Part shown: positions 7,031-15,021 of the stretch, in pieces | How the letters are laid out: every line of letters begins with the position of its first letter | Position numbering within the stretch: position 1 is the first letter of the stretch | From: Bacillota bacterium | GTDB lineage: Bacteria; Bacillota; Clostridia; Lachnospirales; Lachnospiraceae | Reading direction: 5' to 3' | DNA: 26,497 nucleotides | NCBI GenBank assembly: GCA_023415595.1 | Contig: JAEZJW010000203.1 | Span: 1-26,497 of the forward strand | Notes under the pieces: generated by a model | Told to the model about the DNA's origin: nothing | What the model saw: only the letters and a program-made list of their open reading frames with translations | The model's database searches: none | Made by a program: the position numbers and the translations under genes

Positions 7031-9694
7031 ATGCGGAAAGTATTACTATTACTTGTAATTCTTATGATGGCTCTAACGGCCTGCTCAAAATCCAAATCAG
7101 ATCAGAAGGAGGATGGGAAAGAAGATGCTGCACTGGAAACTGAGATTGAGGATAATCAATCAGATCTCAACGAAGGAAGCAGCGGACAGGCAGGAGAGGC
7201 CCTTCCGGTTGTCACTCCGGCGCCCTATGCCATCGAGGAATATAAATCCTACCATAACCTTTTTAATTACATTGTCTATGATAACAATACCGTTGGAATT
7301 GTAGGCTTGTATGATAGATTTTATGATGATACTGCGGTCATTCCGGAGAAAATAGAAGACATGCCGGTCCTGTCGGTGGATTATATGAGCTCCGATTGCA
7401 TTACCTCGGTTGTTATTCCGGAGGGAGTTACAACCATAGAGAAGGACACCTTTTCGGGTAGTACCCAGCTGGAGTCTGTCTATCTTCCGCATAGTCTGAC
7501 CAGGGTAGGATATGATGCTTTTGAAGAAACGAAATGGCTGGAGAACTTAATCAGTGCCAAACAATCCAATACAACGGATCCTAGTAAAAATGAACCGATT
7601 ATCGTGAATGGTGTCCTGCTCCTGGGAAACCAGTGCATCGGTGATATCGTTATTCCGGAGGGAGTCAGAGTGATTGCTGATAAGGCTTTTATCGGAGCCG
7701 AGGGCATAACTTCAGTGAAGCTGCCGGATAGTCTGGTCAGTATCGGAGAAAAGGCTTTCTACGGTTGCAGCAGCTTAAATAAAATTGAGATTCCTTCCAC
7801 AGTTACTGAGATCGGTGCCTATGCCTTTGATGAAACTCCCTGGTTACTGAATCAGGAAGAGGATATGGTGGTTATTAATCACATTCTGATCAGTGGAAAT
7901 CAATGTTCGGGTGAGATCGTGGTACCGGATAGTGTTGTTAAAATAGCTGATTTTGCTTTTGCGGAAACCCGGGACATTACCGGTATCACCCTGCCGGATA
8001 GTGTAAAATCTATTGGGGAAAGAGCCTTTTATTTCTGCAGAGGCTTAACGAATATTAGTATAGGCAATAACGTATGCAGTATCGGAATGAATGCATTTGA
8101 TGAATGTACTAATTTATTAAGTGTTCAAATACCGTCTTCCCTTACTTACTTACAAGATTATACCTTCAGCAACTGCGATGCGCTGGAGCAATTAGTTATT
8201 CCGGAAGGAGTCAAATACATCGGAGGATATGCCGCAGCGGAATGTGATAATCTGAAAAGCATTACACTCCCGGAGGGCTTACTGGTCATCAAAAGTGGTG
8301 CCTTCGAAAGCAATCCAATGTTAACCTCCATTGTGATTCCTTCGACAGTTACTGAACTGCAAGGGGGTGCCTTTGCCTCATGTGAAAGTCTAACCGATGT
8401 AGAGATAAAGAACGTGGAGCTGAATAAGGATTATTCAAGCCCTTTCCAGTATACACCCTGGGTTGATAACAACTCTGAATTGTTGATTGAAAACAATATC
8501 CTGCTATCAGTACATAGCTTTACCGGAGATGCTTTGACAATACCGGAGGGAGTAACCGGGATTGCAGCCGGAGCGGCCAGTGAGATGGGCATAACCGAGC
8601 TAAAGCTACCTGAGAGTCTGGTTAGAATCGGTGATGGTGCTTTTACCGGTTGTGTAAATCTTAGTTCTGTTATCATTCCGGAAGGTGTTACTTCAATTGG
8701 TAACGCTGCCTTTTCCTTCTGTGATAACCTGTCCTCCGTTTCACTGCCAAAGAACTTAAAGACACTGGAATCCGGTGTATTCTATGCGTGCGGTTCCTTA
8801 AATAAAATCAAGCTTCCTTCCAAGCTGGAGACGATTGGTGATTCCTGCTTTCAAGCGACCGGAATCACGAAGATAACGATTCCGGCATCAGTAACCTATA
8901 TCGGGGACTATAATTTCTTCGATATGCCACTGGAGAAAATAACTTTTGAGGGGAATAAGACTCAGCTTGGCAAATCGGTCTTTTCATCATCCCCTTATGG
9001 GGAGTCCCAACCTGATTTGGTACTGAATGGTCAATTTGCCGGGGCGTATTATTCAGCATCAAGCCTTCATATATCCGAGGGCTGTACTGTCTTAGGAGAG
9101 GAAGCCTTAAGGCAATATGATGATTTTACTGAGCTTATCCTACCGGATACACTGACAACAATCGGTGATTATGCCATCAGCTCCTTCATAACCGGTGGGA
9201 CTGAGACGATTCCTGAGTTGGTGATCCCGGACAGTGTGAAGGAGATTGGAAAAGGAATATTACAATACAGGAATGTAGAAAGGGTAACTCTTCCTTCCGG
9301 TCTTAAGGTTCTGCCGGAAGAGACCTTCTTTGACAGTGCACTCATCAGTGTAACTTTGCCGGATACGGTAGACACTATTGGTACCTATGCATTCTATGAT
9401 TGTGAGAGTCTGTCGAAGATAACCCTACCGAAGAATCTGAAAACTATAGAGGCTTCCGCTTTCCAATCCTGCAGCGCTCTTAAGACTCTAGAGCTTCCGG
9501 CGGGAACGCAGGATATCGGATATAGTTCATTTGCAGGCTGTCATTCCTTACAACAGATTACGATTCCGGACAGTGTTACTTCGATTGGTGAATATGCCTT
9601 TGCTGCCTGCGAGAATCTCAATCTGAATGTATCATCAGGATCTTTTGCAGAAGAATATGCTAAGAAAAATAATATCCCGTATACTGTAAAGTAA
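7031..9694 (+). CDS. BspA-like leucine-rich-repeat surface lipoprotein
   Basis: The 887-residue product starts with a lipoprotein signal peptide; the lipobox LTAC places the lipidated Cys at residue 18. A Glu/Asp/Ser-rich spacer (19-60) follows, then an array of LRR_5 (BspA/Treponema type) repeats of about 23 residues, with the recurring pattern ITLPDSVTSIGEYAFAAC, from about 100 to 865. The tail SGSFAEEYAKKNNIPY is the usual C-cap of such arrays. Three copies of an extra insertion module (TPWL...GNQC...IVVP) occur at 166-212, 267-302 and 473-508. AAGGAGA at 7017-7023 is 8 nt before the ATG. Proteins of this type are exported to the cell surface and several bind host or polysaccharide ligands; the ligand here is unknown. 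It sits between two terminator or promoter boundaries and is a recent-looking insertion between ribF and rpsO. Confidence 0.88.
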   Translation: MRKVLLLLVILMMALTACSKSKSDQKEDGKEDAALETEIEDNQSDLNEGSSGQAGEALPVVTPAPYAIEEYKSYHNLFNYIVYDNNTVGIVGLYDRFYDDTAVIPEKIEDMPVLSVDYMSSDCITSVVIPEGVTTIEKDTFSGSTQLESVYLPHSLTRVGYDAFEETKWLENLISAKQSNTTDPSKNEPIIVNGVLLLGNQCIGDIVIPEGVRVIADKAFIGAEGITSVKLPDSLVSIGEKAFYGCSSLNKIEIPSTVTEIGAYAFDETPWLLNQEEDMVVINHILISGNQCSGEIVVPDSVVKIADFAFAETRDITGITLPDSVKSIGERAFYFCRGLTNISIGNNVCSIGMNAFDECTNLLSVQIPSSLTYLQDYTFSNCDALEQLVIPEGVKYIGGYAAAECDNLKSITLPEGLLVIKSGAFESNPMLTSIVIPSTVTELQGGAFASCESLTDVEIKNVELNKDYSSPFQYTPWVDNNSELLIENNILLSVHSFTGDALTIPEGVTGIAAGAASEMGITELKLPESLVRIGDGAFTGCVNLSSVIIPEGVTSIGNAAFSFCDNLSSVSLPKNLKTLESGVFYACGSLNKIKLPSKLETIGDSCFQATGITKITIPASVTYIGDYNFFDMPLEKITFEGNKTQLGKSVFSSSPYGESQPDLVLNGQFAGAYYSASSLHISEGCTVLGEEALRQYDDFTELILPDTLTTIGDYAISSFITGGTETIPELVIPDSVKEIGKGILQYRNVERVTLPSGLKVLPEETFFDSALISVTLPDTVDTIGTYAFYDCESLSKITLPKNLKTIEASAFQSCSALKTLELPAGTQDIGYSSFAGCHSLQQITIPDSVTSIGEYAFAACENLNLNVSSGSFAEEYAKKNNIPYTVK

Positions 9695-9790
9695 TATAGC
9701 TCAGATTAATCATTTCCACTTCAGATATTCAGATAACATAATGCAAGTCCGTAGAGAAGAGTTTATAAAGTAACAAAATAATAATAATTG

Positions 9791-9819
9791 TTTACATTCG
9801 GTACATTATATGTTAAGAT
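9791..9819 (+). promoter_or_regulatory. Predicted sigma-A promoter of rpsO
   Basis: TTTACA at 9791-9796, exactly 17 bp, then TAAGAT at 9814-9819 with TG at 9811-9812 (extended -10). Expected start of transcription is near 9826, giving a leader of about 85 nt before the rpsO start codon. Confidence 0.7.
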
Positions 9820-9825
9820 ACCAGT

Positions 9826-9911
9826 TGTAACAAGACCAGCCAATACCCGGATTTAGGACACTCCGACCTTATTCTTAGTATTCGGCGATTCAATTGAAGG
9901 AGGATCATATC
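9826..9911 (+). promoter_or_regulatory. Candidate structured rpsO leader
   Basis: CTCC (9861-9864) and CCTT (9867-9870) are both complementary to parts of the Shine-Dalgarno AAGGAGG (9897-9903), while CGGA (9848-9851) can instead pair with TCCG (9862-9865). The two pairings exclude each other. S15 is known to repress its own mRNA in several bacteria through unrelated leader structures, so this could be such a site; that is inference. Confidence 0.3.
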
Positions 9912-10178
9912 ATGATCAGTAAAGAGAAGAAACAGGAAATTATCAATGCATACGGAAGAACACCGGAAGATACCGGATCTCCCGAGGTTCAGATTGCGCT
10001 TTTAACCGAGAGAATCACAGAGTTAACTGAGCACCTGAAGAATAATAAGAAGGACCATCATTCCAGAAGAGGACTTCTCAAGATGGTTGGACAAAGACGT
10101 GGATTACTTGAGTACCTTAAGAAGACAAACATTGAAGGTTACCGTAGTTTAATTGAACGTTTAGGTTTAAGAAAATAA
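9912..10178 (+). CDS. rpsO: 30S ribosomal protein S15
   Basis: S15 is a primary binder of the central domain of 16S rRNA and forms a bridge to the 50S subunit. The 88-residue product matches the family length and has the signature GSPEVQIALLTERITELTEH followed by the HHSRRGLL block and the C-terminal ERLGLRK. ATG 9912 has AAGGAGG at 9897-9903, 8 nt upstream; the longer in-frame TTG start at 9894 would overlap that site and is rejected. It has its own promoter and terminator, so it is transcribed alone rather than read through into pnp, which lies 2.5 kb downstream instead of adjacent. Confidence 0.96.
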   Translation: MISKEKKQEIINAYGRTPEDTGSPEVQIALLTERITELTEHLKNNKKDHHSRRGLLKMVGQRRGLLEYLKKTNIEGYRSLIERLGLRK

Positions 10179-10198
10179 TCATAACCTGCAGGATTTGA

Positions 10199-10235
10199 AG
10201 CTGTCCCATATTGTTCTACTTGGGACAGCTTTTTT
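10199..10235 (+). terminator. Intrinsic terminator of rpsO
   Basis: AGCTGTCCC (10199-10207) pairs with GGGACAGCT (10222-10230), followed by a run of T. Nine base pairs with a 14-nt loop. Confidence 0.92.
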
Positions 10236-10314
10236 GTTCGCTTGGACGAAGCGAAGTTTACATAAAAAATTAACTATAAGAAAGGTCAGTGGTTATAAGG
10301 CGCATTCTTTAAGC

Positions 10315-10346
10315 GGGAGGAAGCTTGCCACTGGCAGCGTGAAAGC
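10315..10346 (+). promoter_or_regulatory. Ribosome binding site separated from start by a small hairpin
   Basis: GGGAGG (10315-10320) is 26 nt before ATG 10347, too far for normal initiation, and no in-frame start lies closer. A stem formed by GC+TGCC (10323-10329) and GGCA+GC (10333-10338) with an ACT loop lies between them; folded, it would shorten the effective spacing to about 10 nt. Confidence 0.4.
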
Positions 10347-11741
10347 ATGAACTATGTAAAAGTTATATTACGTGATAAAAGCTTTTTAAAGAAGACGATG
10401 GCGATTACCATACCGATCGTACTTCAGAACCTATTGAATAATGTTCTGAACCTGGTAGATACCCTGATGATCGGTAAGTTGGGAGTAACGGACATCGCAG
10501 CGGTCGGACTGGCAAACAGAGTGTTTTTTGTATTTACCCTATTAATGTTCGGAGTGTGTTCCGGTTCCGGTGTTCTTGCCTCTCAGTACTGGGGTAAGAG
10601 AGAAATGATGAATATCAGAAGAGTACTTAGGATGTCTCTGCTGATTGGTGTCGCATGCTCCTTCTTATTTGTAATACCCGGTATCCTATGTCCGGAGCTG
10701 GTAATGCGGATCTTTACCCCGCAGCAGGGGACGATTACGCAGGGAGCTAAATATCTGGCTATCATAGCACTCAGCTATCCCTTAACAGCAGTAACCAATG
10801 CTTATGTAGCAATACTCCGCAGCATGAATTATGTGAAGCTTCCTGTGATTATTACTTCCATTTCCATTTGTGTGAATGTATTCTTTAATTATATGATGAT
10901 TTTCGGAAAATTCGGATTTCCTGCTATGGGAGTATCCGGAGCTGCCTTGGCAACCCTGATTGCAAGAATCGTAGAGGTTACGGCTCTGCTGGTGCTTGTT
11001 CATCTTCATAAAGCAGGAGATAACGGTGTCGGTGATTTCATCCACTATAAGAGCCACAGCAAGGTGAGCACCAACTATTTCCCTAAGACTTTTGTCTTGA
11101 AGTACTTTTATACCGCAGCCCCGGTAATAGTGAATGAATTCATGTGGGGTCTCGGAGTGACGATGTACTCGCTGGTCTACGGTAGAATGGGTGATAATGC
11201 TACTGCAGCGATCACAATCTCAAACACTGTGGAACAGGTAGCTTTGGTATTTTTCTTTGGTATCTGTGCCGCAGCGGCTGTCATACTCGGAAATGAGCTG
11301 GGTGCCAATGAGCTTAAAAAAGCAGAGGAGCATGCGAAGGTTTATATACTTTTGCAGTTGATTTTGACAATCCTTGGAGCAATATTCCTGTTCTTCACGA
11401 AGGAATTTGTAGTATCCTGGTTTGATGCACCCCCTGAGGTAGCAAGATTGGTACGTTTGAGTATTACGGTCTTTGTCCTCTATATGCCGGCCAGAATGCT
11501 GAATGCCCTGTTTATAGTCGCCATTTTCCGAAGCGGCGGTGATACAAAATACGCTCTGTTCCTGGATGTGACCGGGGTGTGGCTAATCGGAATACCGATG
11601 GCAGTTCTTGGCGGACTGATACTGAAGCTTCCGGTTTATTTGGTATATGGAATGATACTGACGGAGGAATTCTATAAGATATTTTTAGGGATTCGTCGCT
11701 ATCGTAAGAAGAAATGGTTAAAAAACATTGTAGAATCCTAA
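10347..11741 (+). CDS. MATE family multidrug/toxin exporter
   Basis: The 464-residue protein has about 12 hydrophobic segments and the N-terminal pattern typical of the MatE domain (IPIVLQNLLNNVLNLVDTLMIG, with GLANRVFF after it), repeated in weaker form in the second half (residues about 250-440). Family members export cationic drugs or metabolites in exchange for Na+ or H+. The substrate cannot be read from the sequence. The stop is followed by 191 bases before the YmaF-like gene. The gene lies between rpsO and pnp, which are normally neighbours. Start codon evidence is weak because of the unusual SD spacing, but the domain begins directly after it. Confidence 0.9.
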   Translation: MNYVKVILRDKSFLKKTMAITIPIVLQNLLNNVLNLVDTLMIGKLGVTDIAAVGLANRVFFVFTLLMFGVCSGSGVLASQYWGKREMMNIRRVLRMSLLIGVACSFLFVIPGILCPELVMRIFTPQQGTITQGAKYLAIIALSYPLTAVTNAYVAILRSMNYVKLPVIITSISICVNVFFNYMMIFGKFGFPAMGVSGAALATLIARIVEVTALLVLVHLHKAGDNGVGDFIHYKSHSKVSTNYFPKTFVLKYFYTAAPVIVNEFMWGLGVTMYSLVYGRMGDNATAAITISNTVEQVALVFFFGICAAAAVILGNELGANELKKAEEHAKVYILLQLILTILGAIFLFFTKEFVVSWFDAPPEVARLVRLSITVFVLYMPARMLNALFIVAIFRSGGDTKYALFLDVTGVWLIGIPMAVLGGLILKLPVYLVYGMILTEEFYKIFLGIRRYRKKKWLKNIVES

Positions 11742-11887
11742 TAGGAAGGATGACTTCTTTAACAAAATAGGTAGGATAAGCAGATATTCCTATATTTTCA
11801 CCATGGATAGACACAAATACTCTAAATTTTCATAAGATATTATGGTTGCATATCTTGCAGCTAAAGATATGGTTATTCGTAATTAAG

Positions 11888-11916
11888 TTGACGGGCTGTA
11901 TCTGGTAAAATATATG
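11888..11916 (+). promoter_or_regulatory. Possible promoter of the YmaF-like gene
   Basis: TTGACG at 11888-11893, 17 bp, then TATATG at 11911-11916. The -10 match is only 4 of 6 and the transcript would begin next to the Shine-Dalgarno (GGAAGGG at 11921-11927), so the assignment is tentative. Confidence 0.35.
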
Positions 11917-11932
11917 AAAAGGAAGGGATAGA

Positions 11933-12346
11933 ATGGGCTACAATAGAAATAATTATCAGGGACAATATCATGAACGTGAGGACTGCCATGTTCATGAGGT
12001 CCAGGGAAGCGTAAAAACTGCAGATGAGGATGATCCTCATCAGCACCGTTTCTGTACTGTAACAGGGGAACCAATCCCTGCAGGAAACAATGACCATGTT
12101 CATGAAGTTTGTTTCATGACGGATACCTTCGATGAGCATCACCATGAATTCAAGGGAAAAACAGGCTGTATGATCCCGGTAGGTGATGGAAGACATGTGC
12201 ATTTTCTGGAATCTGTAACATCAGTGAATGATGGCCACAGGCATAGATTTGAGGTTGCTACCCTGATTGAGAACCCGACAGGAATGGAACACAAGGATCA
12301 TTGTGACCATGAACATCGTGATCATATGGATAACCGCAGGTATTAA
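11933..12346 (+). CDS. YmaF-like histidine-rich protein
   Basis: The 137-residue product resembles the YmaF family, a small group of Firmicutes proteins of unknown function. It has no signal peptide or membrane segment. Six HxH motifs lie at residues 19-21, 36-38, 55-57, 69-71, 88-90 and 102-104, each followed by a short hydrophobic or aromatic residue pair (HEV, HRF, HEF, HFL). The last 20 residues add His120, 123, 126, 128 and 131. Cys occurs at 18, 41, 60, 79 and 124. The pattern suggests metal binding (Zn, Ni or Cu), which is inference from composition. GGAAGGG sits 5 nt before the ATG, and a terminator follows, so it is a single-gene unit. Confidence 0.75.
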   Translation: MGYNRNNYQGQYHEREDCHVHEVQGSVKTADEDDPHQHRFCTVTGEPIPAGNNDHVHEVCFMTDTFDEHHHEFKGKTGCMIPVGDGRHVHFLESVTSVNDGHRHRFEVATLIENPTGMEHKDHCDHEHRDHMDNRRY

Positions 12347-12370
12347 TGAATTAATAAAAGCCTTAGAATG

Positions 12371-12396
12371 GGGTGCTGCATTGCAGCACCCTTTTT
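12371..12396 (+). terminator. Intrinsic terminator after the YmaF-like gene
   Basis: GGGTGCTG (12371-12378) pairs with CAGCACCC (12384-12391), directly followed by five T. Compact, GC-rich and unambiguous. Confidence 0.93.
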
Positions 12397-12471
12397 CAGG
12401 CACTATAACAATAGTCGGATACAGAGAACCGCAGCAATCAATATTCTTACTAGTATCTGTGAAAATTATTG

Positions 12472-12500
12472 TAGCATATTGGTAATAATAATGGTATAAT
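12472..12500 (+). promoter_or_regulatory. Predicted pnp promoter
   Basis: Perfect TATAAT at 12495-12500 with an extended TGG at 12492-12494. The -35 region (TAGCAT at 12472-12477, 17-bp spacing) is poor, which fits an extended -10 promoter. Confidence 0.6.
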
Positions 12501-12506
12501 ATATTA

Positions 12507-12731
12507 GTTAGAGTGACGGGAGGACAACCCGAGACTTCTGAAAAGGTTATCGGATCCATAGCATAATGGGATTAAGAAGAACGTTCCCATGGGTTCTGAC
12601 CTGATTATGGACTTTCATTCCGGTAGATTTTTCAGTTGTTTCGGTGCCTCCGGCTTGAACTGGCTTAAGGATTACAGGGATAAGACTGTGTTCTTTTGCA
12701 CGACAAATTGAAAGTAAAAGGAGAAATGACT
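12507..12731 (+). promoter_or_regulatory. Long untranslated leader of pnp
   Basis: About 225 nt without a supported ORF. Possible helices are CGGG/CCCG (12517-12520 with 12528-12531), AGAAC/GTTCT (12578-12582 with 12593-12597) and CAGTT/AACTG (12633-12637 with 12658-12662) enclosing GCC/GGC. No known riboswitch class was recognised. In E. coli PNPase represses its own mRNA through the leader; whether that happens here is unknown. Confidence 0.4.
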
Positions 12732-14819
12732 ATGTACAAAAGTTATTCCATGGAACTAGCAGGCAGAACTCTTACCGTCGATATTGGAAGAGTAGCTGCA
12801 CAGGCCAACGGCGCCGCATTGATGCATTATGGCGATACGGTTGTATTATCTACCGCAACCGCATCAGATAAGCCCAGAGAGGGAATTGATTTCTTCCCCT
12901 TAAGCGTAGAATATGAAGAGAAGCTTTATGCAGTAGGTAAGATTCCCGGAGGCTTTATCAAGAGAGAAAGTAAACCCTCCGAAAATGCTATTCTTACCTC
13001 CCGCGTTATCGACCGTCCGATGAGACCTTTATTCCCGAAGGATTATCGCAATGATGTTACACTGAACAATCTGGTACTCTGTGTGGATCAGGATTGTCCC
13101 CCGGAGCTGGCAGCAATGTTAGGTTCCGCGATTGCAACCAGTATTTCCGATATTCCTTTTGATGGTCCTACCGCTTCTACGATGGTAGGTATGGTCGATG
13201 GAGAATTGGTATTCAACCCTACCTCTGCTCAGAGAGAGAAGTCTACTCTGGCGCTTACGGTAGCCTCCACCAAGGAAAAGGTAATTATGATTGAAGCGGG
13301 AGCTGAAGAGATTCCCGAGGATAAGATGATCGAAGCAATCTTCGCTGCCCATGCTTTAAATCAGAAGGTTATTGAATTCATCGAGGGTATCGTAGCAGAC
13401 TGCGGTAAGCCGAAGCATGAGTATATTCATATGGATACACCGGTGGAGTTATACGAGGATATGGTAAGCTTCATTACTCCGGAGGCAATGGAGGCTGCTG
13501 TATTTACCGATGAGAAGCAGGTCAGAGAAGGAAATATCAGAGAGATTACCGATAAGCTGGTAGCCCGCTATGAGGAGACTCATCCGGAATGGCTTCCTTT
13601 ACTCGGAGAGGCAATCTATAAATTCCAGAAGAAGACAGTCCGCAAGATGATCTTAAAGGATAAGAAGCGTCCCGATGGCCGTGCCCTCGATCAGATCCGT
13701 AGACTGGCTGCTGAGATCGACGTACTTCCGAGAACTCATGGCTCCGGTATGTTCACCCGTGGACAGACCCAGGTACTGACCATCACTACCTTAGGTGCTC
13801 TGGCTGAGACCCAGAGACTGGACGGTATCGATGAGAATGAGACCGGCAAGAGATATATGCACCACTATAATTTCCCTTCCTACTCCGTAGGTGAGACAAA
13901 GCCCTCCAGAGGTCCCGGAAGACGTGAAATCGGCCATGGTGCATTAGCAGAGAGAGCATTAATACCGGTACTTCCTTCCGAAGAGGAATTCCCCTATGCA
14001 ATCCGTACCGTATCCGAGGTTTTAGAATCCAACGGTTCCACCTCCCAGGGTTCCATCTGTGCGTCTACCTTATCCTTAATGGCGGCTGGTGTTCCGATTA
14101 AGGCAATGGTAGCCGGTATCTCTGTAGGTCTTGTGACCGGTGAGACCGATGATGATTATATTATTCTGACCGATATCCAGGGTCTGGAGGATTTCTTCGG
14201 TGACATGGACTTCAAGGTTGCAGGAACTCATAATGGTATTACAGCGATCCAAATGGATATTAAGATCCACGGACTGACCAGAGAAATCATTGAGAAAGCA
14301 ATTTATCAGACCAAGAAGGCCAGAACCTATATTCTTGATGATGTTATGGCTCCGGTTATTTCCGAACCCAGACCTGAGGTTGGACCTTATTCACCGAAGA
14401 TCGTTCAGATCAAGATCGATCCTTCTAAGATCGGCGAGGTTGTTGGTCAGAGAGGTAAGACCATCAATGCGATCATTGACCAGACCGGTGTTAAGATCGA
14501 CATTACCGATGATGGCGCAGTATCCGTATGCGGTACCGATAAGGACAGCATTCAGAAGGCTCTTGAGATGGTACAGATGATCGTTACCGAGTTTGAGGAA
14601 GGTAAGCACTATACCGGTAAGGTTATCAGCATTAAGGAGTTCGGCGCATTCTTAGAATTCGCACCCGGTAAGGAAGGCTTAGTACACATCTCCAAGATCT
14701 CCAAGCAGAGAGTGGAGCATGTGGAGGATGTCTTAACCCTCGGTGATGTAGTTCAGGTAGTATGCCTTGGGCAGGATAAGATGGGAAGAGTAAGCTTCTC
14801 CATCAAGGATGTAAAATAA
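12732..14819 (+). CDS. pnp: Polyribonucleotide nucleotidyltransferase (PNPase)
   Basis: PNPase degrades RNA from the 3' end by phosphorolysis, releasing nucleoside diphosphates, as a trimeric ring. The 695-residue product has two RNase PH domains (about 8-140 and 325-545) joined by an alpha-helical linker. The second carries FPSYSVGETKPSRGPGRREIGHG and the acidic active-site block LEDFFGDMDFKVAGT. A KH domain with GQRGKT near residue 572 and a C-terminal S1 domain (about 623-693) bind RNA. Start choice: AAGGAG at 12718-12723 is 8 nt before ATG 12732; ATG 12726 is too close to it and TTG 12696 lies upstream of it. Length and domain order are standard. It has its own promoter, a long leader and a terminator. 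Confidence 0.96.
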   Translation: MYKSYSMELAGRTLTVDIGRVAAQANGAALMHYGDTVVLSTATASDKPREGIDFFPLSVEYEEKLYAVGKIPGGFIKRESKPSENAILTSRVIDRPMRPLFPKDYRNDVTLNNLVLCVDQDCPPELAAMLGSAIATSISDIPFDGPTASTMVGMVDGELVFNPTSAQREKSTLALTVASTKEKVIMIEAGAEEIPEDKMIEAIFAAHALNQKVIEFIEGIVADCGKPKHEYIHMDTPVELYEDMVSFITPEAMEAAVFTDEKQVREGNIREITDKLVARYEETHPEWLPLLGEAIYKFQKKTVRKMILKDKKRPDGRALDQIRRLAAEIDVLPRTHGSGMFTRGQTQVLTITTLGALAETQRLDGIDENETGKRYMHHYNFPSYSVGETKPSRGPGRREIGHGALAERALIPVLPSEEEFPYAIRTVSEVLESNGSTSQGSICASTLSLMAAGVPIKAMVAGISVGLVTGETDDDYIILTDIQGLEDFFGDMDFKVAGTHNGITAIQMDIKIHGLTREIIEKAIYQTKKARTYILDDVMAPVISEPRPEVGPYSPKIVQIKIDPSKIGEVVGQRGKTINAIIDQTGVKIDITDDGAVSVCGTDKDSIQKALEMVQMIVTEFEEGKHYTGKVISIKEFGAFLEFAPGKEGLVHISKISKQRVEHVEDVLTLGDVVQVVCLGQDKMGRVSFSIKDVK

Positions 14820-14852
14820 AAGAATAAAAGTCATACTATGAGATAATATTCA

Positions 14853-14877
14853 AAAATGTCAGCTTCGCAGACATTTT
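14853..14877 (+). repeat. Inverted repeat just after pnp
   Basis: AAAATGTC (14853-14860) and GACATTTT (14870-14877) form a perfect 8-bp stem with a 9-nt loop. It precedes the main terminator and could act as a 3' stabilising or back-up hairpin. Confidence 0.6.
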
Positions 14878-14892
14878 ATGAATCATGTATTA

Positions 14893-14932
14893 AAAGCTGC
14901 CAACCCAGTTGAATGGTGTTGGCAGCTTTTTT
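14893..14932 (+). terminator. Intrinsic terminator of pnp
   Basis: AAAGCTGCCAAC (14893-14904) pairs with GTTGGCAGCTTT (14918-14929), with further T residues after it. Twelve-base-pair stem. Confidence 0.93.
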
Positions 14933-14948
14933 ATCCACGCAAACTATC

Positions 14949-15006
14949 TGCTTAAGTCTTGAATAATAGAAAAATCTTAGGAAATGACTAAAGATAGACT
15001 TAAGCA
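14949..15006 (+). promoter_or_regulatory. 11-bp inverted repeat bordering the ABC gene's ribosome binding site
   Basis: TGCTTAAGTCT (14949-14959) and AGACTTAAGCA (14996-15006) are perfect reverse complements, 36 bp apart. An inner imperfect stem ATCTTAG (14974-14980) with CTAAAGAT (14988-14995) abuts the outer right arm. The right arm ends one base before the SD (AGAAAGG, 15007-15013). It could be an operator or an RNA switch. Confidence 0.6.
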
Positions 15007-15021
15007 AGAAAGGTTTGCCAT

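Noticed and set aside
9833..9842. AAGACCAGCC shared between 6846-6855 and 9833-9842 as a regulatory repeat
   Set aside because: Only 10 bases with no further similarity; in the first place it is part of a hairpin arm. Chance cannot be excluded.
12221..12559. 112-codon ORF on the - strand over the YmaF end and terminator
   Set aside because: It crosses a clear terminator and shows no protein features or SD.
12607..12711. 34-codon ORF in the pnp leader
   Set aside because: No ribosome binding site before its ATG and no recognisable sequence.
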